Assembly: GCF_030272615.1 (NCBI RefSeq)
Contig: NC_081413.1
Span: 555,297,136 to 555,361,135, forward strand
DNA: 64,000 bases
Direction: 5' to 3'
Source of the DNA: Cryptomeria japonica
Lineage: Eukaryota > Streptophyta > Pinopsida > Cupressales > Cupressaceae
The notes beneath the pieces are model-generated. The model had not been told where the DNA came from. It searched no databases and saw only the letters and a list, made by a program, of their open reading frames with translations. Position 1 is the stretch's first letter. The number at the start of each line of letters is the position of its first letter. The position numbers and the translations under genes are program-made. This document shows, in pieces, positions 1-11,195 of this stretch.

Positions 1-309
1 TTTGTTTGAAGGTGAGTGATCTTTACTAGCAACCAATTTTTGTTAGAAGCAACACCTTCCACATGAAGTTGAGAAGGTTTTTATATTATCATTAGACCCC
101 CAGAGGCCCCTGCTGAAGCACCTGTTGATTGAAGAGAAGCTTGAAAAAGGGAGCTAATTCCCAAACCAAAAGGAAACAACTTGCTGACAATCTAACTTAG
201 TTTCTTGAAGGAGGGTAACATTTGCGCTGACCAAAAGAGTCCTCCTCTTGATCACCCTCTGTTTGTTAGGGGCATTGAGACCCCTAGCATTCCAAGACAT
301 GATTTTCAT
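1..309 (-). pseudogene. LINE ORF2 start: endonuclease domain fragment, runs off left edge
   Basis: Read on the minus strand from an ATG at 309-307, this encodes MKIMSWNARGLNAPNKQRVI, then a stretch containing NVTLLQETKLD. That is the standard opening of a plant L1-type LINE ORF2 apurinic endonuclease (SWNxRGLN, then the catalytic glutamate in LLQETK). Further on, in another phase, come STGAS- and ASGGLMII-like residues and a NWLLVKI-like segment, also typical of this domain. A TAG stop (plus 154-156) and at least one frameshift break the frame, so it is a relic. The element continues leftward outside the window. The endonuclease normally nicks target DNA for target-primed reverse transcription; this copy cannot work. 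Identification is by family motifs only. Confidence 0.8.
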
Positions 310-403
310 TGTTGTTCAGGAAGGGAGTTTCCCTTCCCTACTTTCCAATGGTCTATGATTTTGGATTGGTTCTCTATTGCCCCTTCTTGAGATCTTGCTT
401 CAA

Positions 404-975
404 TCAAAGATCTACGGCCCTTCTTGGGGGGGAGGATCCGAAATCAGGGTTTCCCTTTCCTTCTAAAAATTGGCTCAAACCCAATTTCTTTTTCTCCTTG
501 ATCTTCGAATACATTACAGCTAAGGGAGTGTCTAGGACCGAATCCAAATCCTTGTCATCAATCATATAATCTTGAAGAAGTCTCTGAGTCTTTTGATCCT
601 TGGGCATTTCCAAATCATGTGTTATCAATGAAGGCGACAACATTAGAGGATAAGGGAGTTCAGCTGAAAGATTGAAACAATGTTAAAACACCTAAAGATC
701 ATTTAACGGGGAGGCCGAGCAATCAGAAATATCCTTTGAGGGGATCTCCAAGGGAGAAGGAAGATGTATAGAGGCAGATTGGGTTGGACTTTAACTGGGG
801 ACGCCTTTCCCTCTGAGAGATAGAGATCATCTTCAACCTCCATATCAGCTTTAATGTCTTTAGCAATAACATCCTCGTGTAAAATGTTAGCTAGAGGCAT
901 AAGTTTACCTTTGATTGAACAACTTATTTGGTGATTCTTATAAAATGAAATTGAGGCCATTTGTTTCCACTCCAT
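404..975 (-). pseudogene. Probable LINE ORF1 C-terminal remnant
   Basis: Two minus-strand open stretches (975-703 and 643-404) lie just upstream of the LINE ORF2 start at 309 and in the same orientation. They encode a hydrophilic, charged product without a recognisable domain (for example KGKLMPLANILHEDVIAKDI). Position directly before an ORF2 start is what expects an ORF1 (nucleic-acid-binding) tail. I see no zinc knuckle, so the assignment rests on context. Intervening stops show that it is degenerate. Confidence 0.45.
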
Positions 976-1635
976 ATAAATCTATAATAGGTAGTTTTTG
1001 AGTGGTGAATGGATGTTAATACAGGAATTGACTTAGCTTAAATAGAGCAATTTCTGAATTGTAATTGTTCTTTTTACTTTATTATTGTTTCAATGGCGTT
1101 TGATTGCAGAAAGAACCTCCTTTGTAAATAATACTGTCAATCCATATATGCTGCATGTTAATAAAATTTGACATGGAAATATAGGTAACTGCAATGCGAT
1201 ATGCAGATAAGGGAGACTGATGTGCAACAGACTTCACTATTATTACATGGCTAGTAGAGTATTTGACAGATTGCCATAATGAGATGTCATCTCATGGAAT
1301 GCTTTTCCAGGGTTAAGGTACAAGAGACATTCATGCAATTGCTTGTAACCTGCACACTTTATCAAATCAATGATATGAAATCTACTTCATTTTCCATTAA
1401 AACGAAAAAAAATAAAACTATGTAATGCTTGAAGCTGTAATAGAGTTGTCTGATTCGGCCCTTTTACGATCAATACCTATAAAAATAATAAAAAAATAAA
1501 ATAAATTGATTAAGTCATCTGAAAATCACAAATCTTATATTACAAATTTTACAAATAATAGAAAGCCCTCTCAAAATAAAATTGAGGGGTGGAAGTCCGT
1601 GAAACAATTGAAGGGTGAGTGGTTCGACAAATTAT
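976..1635. other. Gene-free stretch, 3' flank of the NLR gene
   Basis: No coding region or repeat that I can recognise. It is AT-rich toward 1480-1560 and must contain the 3' untranslated region of the NLR gene, whose stop codon lies at 1636-1638 on the minus strand. No clear polyadenylation signal close to the stop could be chosen with confidence. Confidence 0.4.
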
Positions 1636-4600
1636 TTAATCAGATTCTTCTGATACTTCTGTGTCTTCTTCATCATACACAATACAATTATTTCCTTTAA
1701 TATTAAGAGGCATTGATTCTTTAAATTTCAGAGAACAGCCTATCAAAAATATCTTCTCCATCTCTCTGAGATCTTTGAAGCTTAATGGCCATTCTTCTAA
1801 CTTAGAACAGCGCCTCAAATCTAACCTTTTTAAATTTGTAAGTTGCCCAACTTCTGAAGGCAGCTCTTCTAACCCAGAACAGTAGCTCAAATCTAGCACT
1901 TCCAAATTGTTGAGCTGGCCAAAGTTTGAAGGTAACTTTTTCAGATGTGAACATTTTTTCAAAAACAAATATTTTAAAGAAATTAGATGCCCAAAACTAG
2001 CAGGTAATGCAATTAATGCAGAGCAACCTTCTAATACCAACCATGTTAAATTGCCAAGTTGGCCAAAATCTGAAGGCAACTCTTTCAATTTATTATAACC
2101 ACTTATTTCCAACCCTATCAGATTGCTTAGGTCTATCAATTTAGATGGAAGTTCCTTCAACTGATGGCAATCCTTTAAACTTAAGTGCTCTAACTTTGTT
2201 AGCTTTTCCACTCCATCTGGCAAACTTTGCATATTTTTGAATCCATATAAGCTCAATTGTACAAGCAAAGAAGCTGGAGTGACTTTGGGAGGAATTCTAG
2301 AATATGCAGCTCTGTTCTCAGAAGAGCCATGAACATCCATAGTGCGCAGGCTTGCAGGAAACTACATATTTAGACAATAATTATGAAAAAGATTGTCAAA
2401 GTGTTATCATATAATCTAATGAAATCTAATTGAAATGATAAATATGCTCTGAAGAAGGCAGATCTTACCTCATACAAATTCATGCCTTCAGTCAATGGGC
2501 CGCTATACCAGAAAAGATGCTCGAGTTTCTCAAACTCCATTGGTAAATCAGGAACATAATGAGGAATCACAAGGTATTTGAGTTGTTCAAATGGTTTATG
2601 ACATTTCTCCTTGAATGTTATTTCTAATCCTTGATAAAATAGCATTCTTAACGAATTGCTCATATAATTAAGATGATCAAGATTAATTTCAATTGAAGGC
2701 TGGCTATAATCTTCAATTAAAAAGATACCTTTTAAATTTTTGAGTTTCTGCCAAAAAATAAATCATAAACATCATTATAATTGTGAATAAAAGATGTATT
2801 TTCATAATATTTATGATGAACATTGTAACTAGGACATACCTCTTCATCTTTCAAACATTCCAATAAAGTTTCAGGATCTTTGATAATGTTTTCCTCCGAC
2901 AGCCTTTTCCCTCTTGCTCGAACTATGTCATGAACAATCACACTACCGCCTTTAGATGTCCTGATGAATGATGCAGCTTCTAGAGCTCTGAATTCCTCCT
3001 CTCCAACTATCCTTGCCACATATTTACTACTCCAATTACAAAAGTAGGATGTGATATCAAGAAAGGCCTCTTGAACAGGTTCTAACAATCTGTCGTATAC
3101 AAAACCAACCATACGGTCGCTTAAATCTCTCTCTTTGACCTCCTTTCCTTCTTGAAGCATCTCCGATACCATACTCTTTGTATTTCCGGGATTTATAGCC
3201 AACTGCGAACCAGCTAATTGTAGTAGAAGCGGAACACCACCACACATTGTAAGGAGCTTCTGTATATTGTTTTCATCATTGTACTCTGAAACTTTCTCCA
3301 ACAAAATTTTTCTGGCCTCTGTCTCTGGAACAGGACTCACAACATATTTACGGCTTTGAATGTTCCTGCTGACAAATATGTCCATCTGGTGGAGATTTCG
3401 AGTAGTGACAAGTATTCTACTCTTTGGCGGAAGGCAACTACCAAAGCCTTGAGGCAGAAGTTGCTCGAGATCTGTACTTTTGAGAGCATTGTCAATGTAT
3501 AGAAATAAAGGCTGATTAGGACTTTCTTGTAAAAAAGATTGCAAAATTCCTCGACCTTCATCACAGTTTTTCAATTGCAAGTTCTCTGAGAACAAATCTT
3601 TTAAAATCTGCTGTTGGAGGCCCTGAAGATCATTCTTGGTACAATCTTGATCCATATGAATTCTGCAATGTTTATAAGATTGGAGGTCGATGCGTGCATA
3701 AGCAGCATCAGCGAGTGTCGTTTTCCCGATCCCTCCAAAGCCATAGATAACCACAACAATTGACACTGCATCTTGTGCATTCAAATCAAGAAGCTTAATT
3801 ACACTTTCCCGTGCACTCTCAATTCCAACTGTAAAGTTTGTGGAAAAACTCAGTCAAAATTTGTGGCAGAACACAAAAAATAACAAGAAAAAGATAATTA
3901 AAAGTTTAAAATATCCTACCTGCTGGTTGGTATGCGTAGAGTTTCTGTGATTCTGGAGTATTCTTTGACATTCTTTTCACTATTTCAAGTTGAATCAAGG
4001 ATTGGATGTCGCTATACAAGTGGTCTATTTTGACTTGAAAATCCTTTAAACTTTCGGCATTCACTGTAGCAGTAAGAAACCTTCACACAATTCCAAGATT
4101 GGATTTACATTAAATATGTTGATTAGATCCCAAATGCTAGAAATAAAGCGATTGCAGCGAAATGCAAAGATACTTCAGCCTTGCTTGCATTTATATAAAA
4201 ACAAAAAACTTTTTCACCTTGGCTTGCTGTTATTTAGAATATTTCAAACTAAATTCCATACTGGTTGTAAAACACCTTTACCGCTTCTTAAAAAAATTGC
4301 TGTTCTTATATCTCAATTTATACATTCTCACTCTAAAGTACCAAGCTATTTTTATCCTTTCAACTCAAAATGAATTGACATTTTTTGTTTTTATTGATTA
4401 CACATGCTATAAATTCTTATAAAATTATTGAACTAATGAGTAAACCGATTCACCATAGAAATAGGAGGCATTACAGAGTTTGTTGACAATTTAGGCAAAG
4501 TGTCTTCAGTAAATATAAATGCATGTTAGTTTAATTTTGGAGGGAGAACGGTGATAGATTGGAGCCTTTGTAAAAGATTCTTTTTCCACAGAATAAAAGA

Positions 4601-5950
4601 CATTTTCTATAATACTTGTTACAGCTAGCTGCAAGTTCTTCCTCTGCATTTTTGCTGTTTTCATCTGATGGATCATTATCAATTCTGCCGGTTTGTTTTT
4701 ATCCTGTATTTATTCACTATTCTGCATCAATTTCTATATTCATGGCAAATTAATAGAGTATGAAATAGACAGTAAAGGAATGTTTGCATCAGTTGCTAGG
4801 TTGTGTTTTTTGTGTTGTTTTTTCCTTTATGTAGAGGCCCTGTTTTGACCCATTAACTGTTAGAACAGAGTATCTAACTTGCAGCCATAAAGATTGTCTG
4901 CAACAAATAATTGAACTGACCTGAAAACATTGGCTCTTGCAAGTTGGGATATGCACATGCTGCTTCCTACAACAATGCACTGAACTCCCTCATTTAGTTT
5001 CTCCTTCTGCTCGGGATTTTGCTCATTCAACCCCAGAATTTGTTTCCCCAGATTAAGCATCCTTCTCAAAACTTCAAGGCACTCACTTTCGTTGTCAAAC
5101 ATCTGGCTAGATCTTGCCAATACAGATCCCAACATAGAAAGTGCCATTCCTAGGGTATGAATTTTCTCAGCGCCATCAAGCACTTCTATAAAAACTTTTT
5201 CTATCTCTGCAATTGCGTCGTCCCTAGAATTTTCCTGTATAGAAATTATCCAATGATGTATAACAATTAACATCCATTTAACATGGTTTATTTCTCAAAT
5301 GTTTATAGTTACAGCCGTCCAATAATTTATAAATAGCTAGAAGTAAATCAGAGAGGAATGTGATCACCAGTTAAATTTACAGTTCTGAAATATAAATTTT
5401 ACCGTTTCAGGACATTTGCCAATGCGTGAATCTAGCATCTCCAAGATCTTTTGGCCATCCTGGATATAAGATCTTTTGGCTGAATCAGACCCTTCATCAC
5501 TCTCCTCTCCCGACTGTATTAGACAACAGTACATTTAGATTCAGTATAACCTAAAAAGAATATATTAGGGAAGCAAAGTATAGATGACTAAAATTGTTAT
5601 TAGACAAAAGATACTCTAAATGTAGAATAACAGAAATTTCTTCTTTACAAGACTGTATTTTTAAAAATATAAAACGTGTGTAAATAACTTACCGCGATCT
5701 TCAAAAGCTCTTCTGAAACCTGAATTAGACCGTCAATCTGGCTTATATCGTTGAATTTCTGTAGAAAATTCTTAAAATCAGTCAGATTGGCAGTGGAAGG
5801 TCCAGCAATGGCTTCTTGTTCGGAAGGTTGTGAAGGCGAAGAAGTGGTGGAATGCTCATGAGGTAATAGGGATGAAGAGATGTCTTCTTGTGAAGAGGAG
5901 AGTAAACCGAAGCAAGAGCAGCAGCACAAAGAAAAGAAATGTTCGGCCAT
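1636..5950 (-). CDS. NB-ARC leucine-rich repeat (NLR) immune receptor, non-TIR, seven exons
   Basis: Intracellular immune receptor. By eye the exons (minus strand, 5' to 3') are 5950-5693, 5513-5403, 5234-4921, 4050-3920, 3828-2840, 2747-2469 and 2361-1636, with GT/AG borders and phases that join into one frame of about 935 residues. Residues 1-270 are predicted helical, with a Cys-rich start (LCCCSCFG) and no TIR. NB-ARC follows: Walker A GFGGIGKTT near residue 301, a kinase-2-like FLYIDNA, RNBS-B SRILVTTRN, GLPL-type GGVPLLLQLAG, and a VHDIVRARGKRL variant of MHD. Exon 7 holds about seven LRRs of period near 24 (LKELPSxxxxLxNLxxLxLxxC). The family senses pathogen effectors and triggers cell death; ADP/ATP exchange in NB-ARC is the switch. 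The exon 3/4 junction needs a non-canonical-looking acceptor (see findings); otherwise the gene looks intact. The start is the first ATG giving a full open exon 1, although an in-frame ATG also lies 24 bases upstream. Confidence 0.88.
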
Positions 5951-6043
5951 TCTAACAATAACGAAATGAAACAAAGAAGAAACAAAACCTAAGTGTTGTT
6001 TTTTTCCTTGTTAGAGATGATCAATCCAGCTGAGTAAGAAGGG

Positions 6044-6050
6044 CTTTTAT
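6044..6050 (-). promoter_or_regulatory. Possible TATA box of the NLR gene
   Basis: The minus strand reads CATAAAAGCCC here, about 95 bases upstream of the proposed ATG at 5950. The spacing allows a short 5' leader. It is a weak match to TATAAA and no other core element is visible. Confidence 0.3.
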
Positions 6051-6907
6051 GTTGGTCATTACCCTCTTTCAAATCTGATTTTGAAAAGATACCATGGCTG
6101 AAAATATCAAATGGACAGCACAAATTAATTATGAATCTAGGTGATTATTTCCTAACATCCTTTCAGTTGTACGACTATGTTTTATGCTGTATGTGGCTAA
6201 GAGATAAGGAAGAAAATATCTAGACCTGAAAATATCTATAGAGTGGTTCATTTTCCATGGATTGTGAATATGAGCCAAACGTGGAAAGATCACAGAAGTT
6301 TGGGAAGTCAAAAAAGCAAGCCCAATGTATGTGGCTCTCCTTCCTCCAACAGGCGGGAAAGACAAACTTTATGTCAAATTCAGTGGCCTGCCTTCTGTCA
6401 ATTAATGTATACAGTCTACTGTGAAAAAGTTTCCATGTTCTCACAAGATGCGACTAAAAAGTTATTTTATGTAAGTTCCCTCTTCATCTAAGCTTAACTC
6501 ATTAAAAAAGTAATGGAGATGGAAATGGATATCGATTCTTTCATATTTAGGTTCCCTGTTCATCTAAGCTTAATGGGTATCAATCCTTTCATATTACTGG
6601 CTTGTTTATGGATTTACAGGTAGCTTATATTAACATGGACTCTGATTATGATAGCTTACCTTTTGCAGGATTTGAACTAGTGATCTCTTTTTTAAGAGTA
6701 CAAAGTCTTCATACTTTATGCATTTGTCTAAATTTATAAAAATAGAAGAGCTATTCAAGTGGACTATTGATTTAGATATTTACAATTGAATTGATTTAAA
6801 AAGATAATTAGAAATAATTTTTAAAAAAAAATTATTTAAAAATTTAGATGATTGTACAAACAAATTTGTTGATTAATTGAATGTAAAGAAAATAACACAA
6901 ATCGATT
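6051..6907. other. Intergenic, no recognisable gene
   Basis: Upstream region of the NLR gene. Short open stretches on both strands (for example 6129-6491) have no recognisable domain and overlap each other antisense. A word resembling ttccctxttcatctaagctta occurs twice (6477-6494 and 6550-6570), a small duplication. AT content rises toward 6900. Confidence 0.4.
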
Positions 6908-7790
6908 ATTTTATTTTTTTTTTTTATTTTTGATAAAAGTGGATATACCACTAAATTATATTATTTTTTAATCTTTTACATGGTGTCTAGTTCAATGAGC
7001 ACTGAAGGGAAAGAACTAGTGAAAAAACGTTTCAGTATTGCTCCAAAAAACATAAGGCCTACCTACCCATCATTCCATTAGATACAAAAGAAGCTGCCAT
7101 AAAAGGCATACTTAAAGATATCAACAGCATAATCATCCTTTCAGATCACTGTGAAGAACAACAGCCAATTACAGCTTTAGAACAGCCAAAAAAGAACATC
7201 CACGAACCACCTTTGTCTACACAGAACAATTCTCAAAACTATTTATTAGTATGAGACAGAAAACAAGAAATGAAACCACTGCAAGTGAGCATGTCATAAT
7301 GAGAATTGTGATCAAACAAAGAATAACCCAAAGAAGAAGGAGAACAGGATGCTTGAATACCGATGGAACCAAAATGAGGCCAAGCCAAAAGATCACCCAT
7401 AAGAAGAGCCAAGCAAGCAAAAGAAAGACAAGAAACCACCGCATATACTGTAACACCTGCAATTTCCAAGTTCCAAAAGACAACCACCACCTTTGAAGCC
7501 TCAATAAAGTCATCCGCATGAAGCAGGTTGCACTCCCACCCACAATCCTCATCTTAAACATATGAGAAAGACAACCACCAATAGGAATCTCTAAGAGGAA
7601 AAAACGATAAGAACTGAGAAATAGCAAACTAGTATATAACCCAAAATAAGTGAGAGAAGACATCATAACAGCTACAACTTGTAGCGAAGCACGAAATCTC
7701 ATAGAAGGTGACAAAACCAGCTCGCCCGAACATAATTACCAAGCCCACAATCCAAAGAAATGATCAACAACCAAGAAAAAGAGCACACAC
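6908..7790 (-). mobile_element. Probable 3' end of a LINE (3' UTR and poly(A))
   Basis: On the minus strand this segment is pyrimidine-rich with T/G runs and ends with a poly(A)-like tract (plus strand 6911-6935 is almost all T). Just before that is an AGTGG/CCACT near-palindrome at 6940-6954. A T-rich 3' UTR followed by poly(A) is typical of 5'-truncated LINE insertions. The longest minus frame (7714-7217) encodes a very hydrophobic Leu/Val/Trp-rich string, which I take as a by-product of the T-rich composition rather than a membrane protein. No target-site duplication was found. Confidence 0.35.
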
Positions 7791-7860
7791 ATACTTATTG
7801 GAGTAAAAATAAATATAATTTGTTTGACAAATGTTGTCTTACAAAAGAAAGTTATAGTTT

Positions 7861-7992
7861 TGTGGGGGGAAATTAAGTTATTCTTACGTGTCTAGAGTAT
7901 AATCACATCTTAGTTTGATTAAAATTTATTGTGGGGGGAGTTAAGTTATTCGTATGTGTCTAGAGTATAAACACATCTTAAAATGATTAAAA
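7861..7992. repeat. Two-copy tandem duplication, 69-bp period
   Basis: The block beginning tgtggggggaaattaag at 7861 recurs as tgtggggggagttaag at 7930. Both copies go on through a shared gtctagagtataaacacatctta-like core and gattaaaat. The copies differ at about ten positions. Confidence 0.8.
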
Positions 7993-8271
7993 TGGGTTTT
8001 GATTTAGATTATTTTTACTAAAAATTATAATATCCTATAAATCCATTTTTAGTGACTCTTTTTTTGGAATAGAATTGGAAATTATAATTATTTAAAGACG
8101 TAACTTGGTGTGAAATATATTTAAGCCCAAATCAAAATCAAAATCAATCTAAGTGAGTATCCTTGCATCATCACATTTCTGAATTTTAGGGTGTAATTTC
8201 ATCGTCTTAGTGATCCAACCTTACTACCAACAACTATAGACAATTGTCTTGAATCATATCATATGACCAAA

Positions 8272-8355
8272 GGGTTGTAGCTCAATTGGTTGAGCACAAT
8301 TGATAAGGGTGATGGTATGTTCCTTGATTATGCTCTTGAATGATTCAAACCCCCA
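8272..8355 (+). mobile_element. tRNA-derived SINE head or tRNA pseudogene
   Basis: gggttgtagctcaattggtt at 8272 matches a tRNA acceptor start and an RNA polymerase III A box (TRGCTCAATTGG). It is followed about 50 bases later by gattcaaaccc at 8342-8352, a good B box (GGTTCRAANCC). The anticodon and T-stem regions do not fold into a proper cloverleaf (the 3' acceptor strand does not pair with gggttgt), so a functional tRNA is unlikely. An internal pol III promoter at this spacing is the hallmark of a SINE head. The 3' body and tail could not be delimited. Confidence 0.5.
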
Positions 8356-8359
8356 CAAA

Positions 8360-8737
8360 TATAATATAAAGAGTAAAATGAGGATCATACTTCTCAATAT
8401 TTTGACTCTTAATTGAAAAATATCAACATACACTTTGATTTTTTATCTGGTAACAAAATAAATTCATGTAATATAATCTATTAAAAAAACTTATAAGAGA
8501 TGTAAATTAACCATGAGGCTAAGATCATATTCAAATCACGTGATGGTTTCCTCTCTTAAGAGGAGTGAGTAGACTTTACTTACTTTTGAGATAATATTAG
8601 TGGAGATGATTTCTTACTTTGTGACTTCTTTTATAGCATCGATGAAAAAATGATCAAAATTTCATCCCACCTCGTATATTTGACTTAATTTTGGTGAATT
8701 TCTCTAAATAATTAAATATTTTGATATTATTAATAGT
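8360..8737. other. No recognisable feature
   Basis: AT-rich non-coding DNA between the tRNA-like sequence and the degenerate element to the right. It could include the body of the SINE candidate. Confidence 0.4.
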
Positions 8738-10545
8738 TTTTTATTAAGCAGGGAAGGGCCCTTGTCCCATATAGTCAACAACACAACAAAACCATCAGCA
8801 AGCAGCCACTAGCACAAAACAACTAGGAGCACACAACAGATAAACCATCACACATACATAATAAAAAACGTAACATGGAAATGTCCTTTAGAGTATCAGT
8901 GGCCAAACTAAAACTATTAGAAATATTAACTAACCAACCAAGCACATAACAAGCACGTAGGCCATTAAAGATCAGAATATAAAGTCTTAATGAAACCATA
9001 ACAACATATAACTAAACTTATATCTATACCCTCCTAAAGAACTAAACATAACCAAAACCAACTAAATTTTTCTTTTGGTCTTTAATGAGACTTCAATTCT
9101 TTTCCAAGATTAGGATGTTCTTCTTCCAATCTTCAGCATTAGATACACAATCTTTAGGATCCTCTCATTTATGAGCACTAGAGCTTATAATCTTAAATTG
9201 TTGCATCTTCATTTTACTCTAGGTCAAGACCACCCCCATCATTGTCTTCTACATGATCTCATCATTAATTAAAGTAAGGGACTTCACCACATGCATTTAG
9301 GTACTTTTTGTCATCTTTGAACCCTCCACTCTGGTTTCAAGGTTGTTCAATTTAACTTGCATGTTAGCAACTTGAACATTGAGGTTAGTCAGGATATCAT
9401 CATTAGCAATAGGGGTCTAAGTCAGAGCTTGAGTATTCACTTCTTTCCCCTATTCCTCAGTAATTCCCATATCCGGCATCACAAAGTCTTCTTTAGCTTC
9501 ATGCCAACATCCTCTTGAACAACGATGTCTTCCTTAAGTTCCTCCATATCCATTTCATAATCACTATACTATGATTCCTCACTATTATCATCATTCTCTG
9601 GAAGAAATTCTTCTTCAGAAGGGGTCTCTATCTCATCTTCATTCTTAGGTTTTCCTTTGATTTTTGTATCCTTTTCTTTAAGTCAAGTAGACCTTTGACC
9701 CCCCTAAGCAATATCTTGTTTGTGAACCTCTTCAACAGTAGACTCCATATCCAAATCATTAAGGTCGATAGTGACATTTTTGTCTTTAGAAGGCTTATCC
9801 ATTTTTCTAATTTTGGAACCCCTAGGTTTAGGGCCAATGGAATTACATTTCTCAGGGGTAGGCTTAAGAAGTTTGTCATCCTCCAATACCATGCAAGGAT
9901 TAACCACTTTCTTGCCTTTTTTTCTTTCTACACAAACTAGGCTTCTCAAGGGAATGCACTTTACTTTCAATCAACTCAGTTTTGATAGAGCTAGAAGGAT
10001 TAAATTAAGGTTTTCACCATGAGTAAGAATCCTATTACTCTTAGGAGTAAGGTTGGACACAAACTATGCAAGGAAAAAATAAGTCCCTAGTGTAATAGAG
10101 GGTTAGCACCTTTGACAATGTTACCACACAGAGACGTGAAGAGGAAGAGTGAGATATTGATAAACTCCTTGTGTTTGATATGGTTCAAAATGGGAAAATG
10201 ATACCCATGTATGGTGATATAACTACCCTCTAAAGTGCTTACAAAGCCATAAGGGAGAGGAAGAACCAACCTATCAAACCCATTTTGTAGAGAAACAACA
10301 TCCCCACCTTCCTTGAAGAATTTGTACAGGAAAATCTTATAATCCCCGTGGCTCTTAACGACTCTTAAACCTTCACACTTCAGACCCGTCACTTTGGCAA
10401 TTAGCTCCAAAGTGACCTGAAATTTTATGCTTCTAACTGTCACCTCACCTTTCCTCCCAGAGTTGTAGAATTTGGTAGAGAGACTATGATTATACCCCCT
10501 CACAGCTTCAAAAAATGAAGTCAAACCAACTTCAGAAAACAAATC
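8738..10545 (-). pseudogene. Degenerate transposon-associated gene of unknown family
   Basis: The minus strand carries an open block from 10542 to 10087 (about 151 codons: ...GLTSFFEAVRGYNHSLSTKF..., later FLFTSLCGNIVKG). Broken, acidic and lysine-rich stretches follow down to about 9500. The unit closes near 8740 with a cccttccctgcttaataaaa-like end on that strand. The first block resembles proteins seen repeatedly in plant repeats that are often labelled plant transposon protein, but I cannot name a family with certainty. Multiple stops and frameshifts show that it is dead. There is no reverse transcriptase, integrase or transposase signature. Confidence 0.4.
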
Positions 10546-11195
10546 CCAACGCTACTCAAAACCTTATTATTATTAAATAATTAGATATGGTTTAATATTT
10601 AGAATAAAATTATTTAATTAGACTTTTGATCTATTTGGAAGAAATTGATATACTCAGGTATTTTGATTTTTGCCAATGGATGAATGAAAATACTATGTTT
10701 CCATTTGAGATGCAAATGTAATAATTTTTACGATTGAAATTTTTAGAAAGAAATTATGATATATACATGTAATTTGTGATGTATTGTTATTTACGTTCAC
10801 TAAAAAATGGGCTATGACAAATTCTAAATGCAAACCAGAGAGTAACTTTTGAAATTATTTTGATAAGATATATAATCAATGTTTGTTGTTGCTAGCTCAC
10901 AAACAAACTATCTTTTAATTATCTTGTCCTTTCTCTAAGGCATACCTTTGCAATTCTTGCTATCATTATACAACATGTTGGTATTTAATGAGTTAAGGGG
11001 AGTTCATCTTGGAAATGAAAGCATTGCATTTCTGTAAGCAATATGGTAAGGTTTCTCATGTCAAAAAGACACTCGAACAATGTGGATGATCATATCATAA
11101 TAAAAAACTTATTATTATCCATATTCAGATTAAAGGGGGGGATTAAATTGAAATTAAATCAAATCTAATATTCCCTCTATCATTAGATAGAATTT
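10546..11195. other. No recognisable feature
   Basis: AT-rich DNA without an open frame or a repeat that I can define. It may contain the 3' end of the minus-strand LINE that follows, but no poly(A) tract is obvious. Confidence 0.4.

Noticed and set aside
1661-2098. Plus-strand open frames opposite the LRR exon
   Set aside because: They are antisense shadows of the LRR repeats; no domain and no splice or promoter context.
1636-5950. TIR domain or an RPW8 domain named outright in the NLR
   Set aside because: No TIR motifs are visible; RPW8 or HeLo similarity is only a pattern of helices and is listed as a hypothesis instead.
7217-7714. Hydrophobic 165-codon frame that looks like a multi-pass membrane protein
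   Set aside because: The residues (Leu, Val, Phe, Trp, Ser) follow from a T-rich LINE-like 3' region that ends in poly(A); no family motif.
8272-8355. Functional tRNA gene
   Set aside because: The acceptor and T stems do not pair and the anticodon region is not recognisable; a SINE head fits better.
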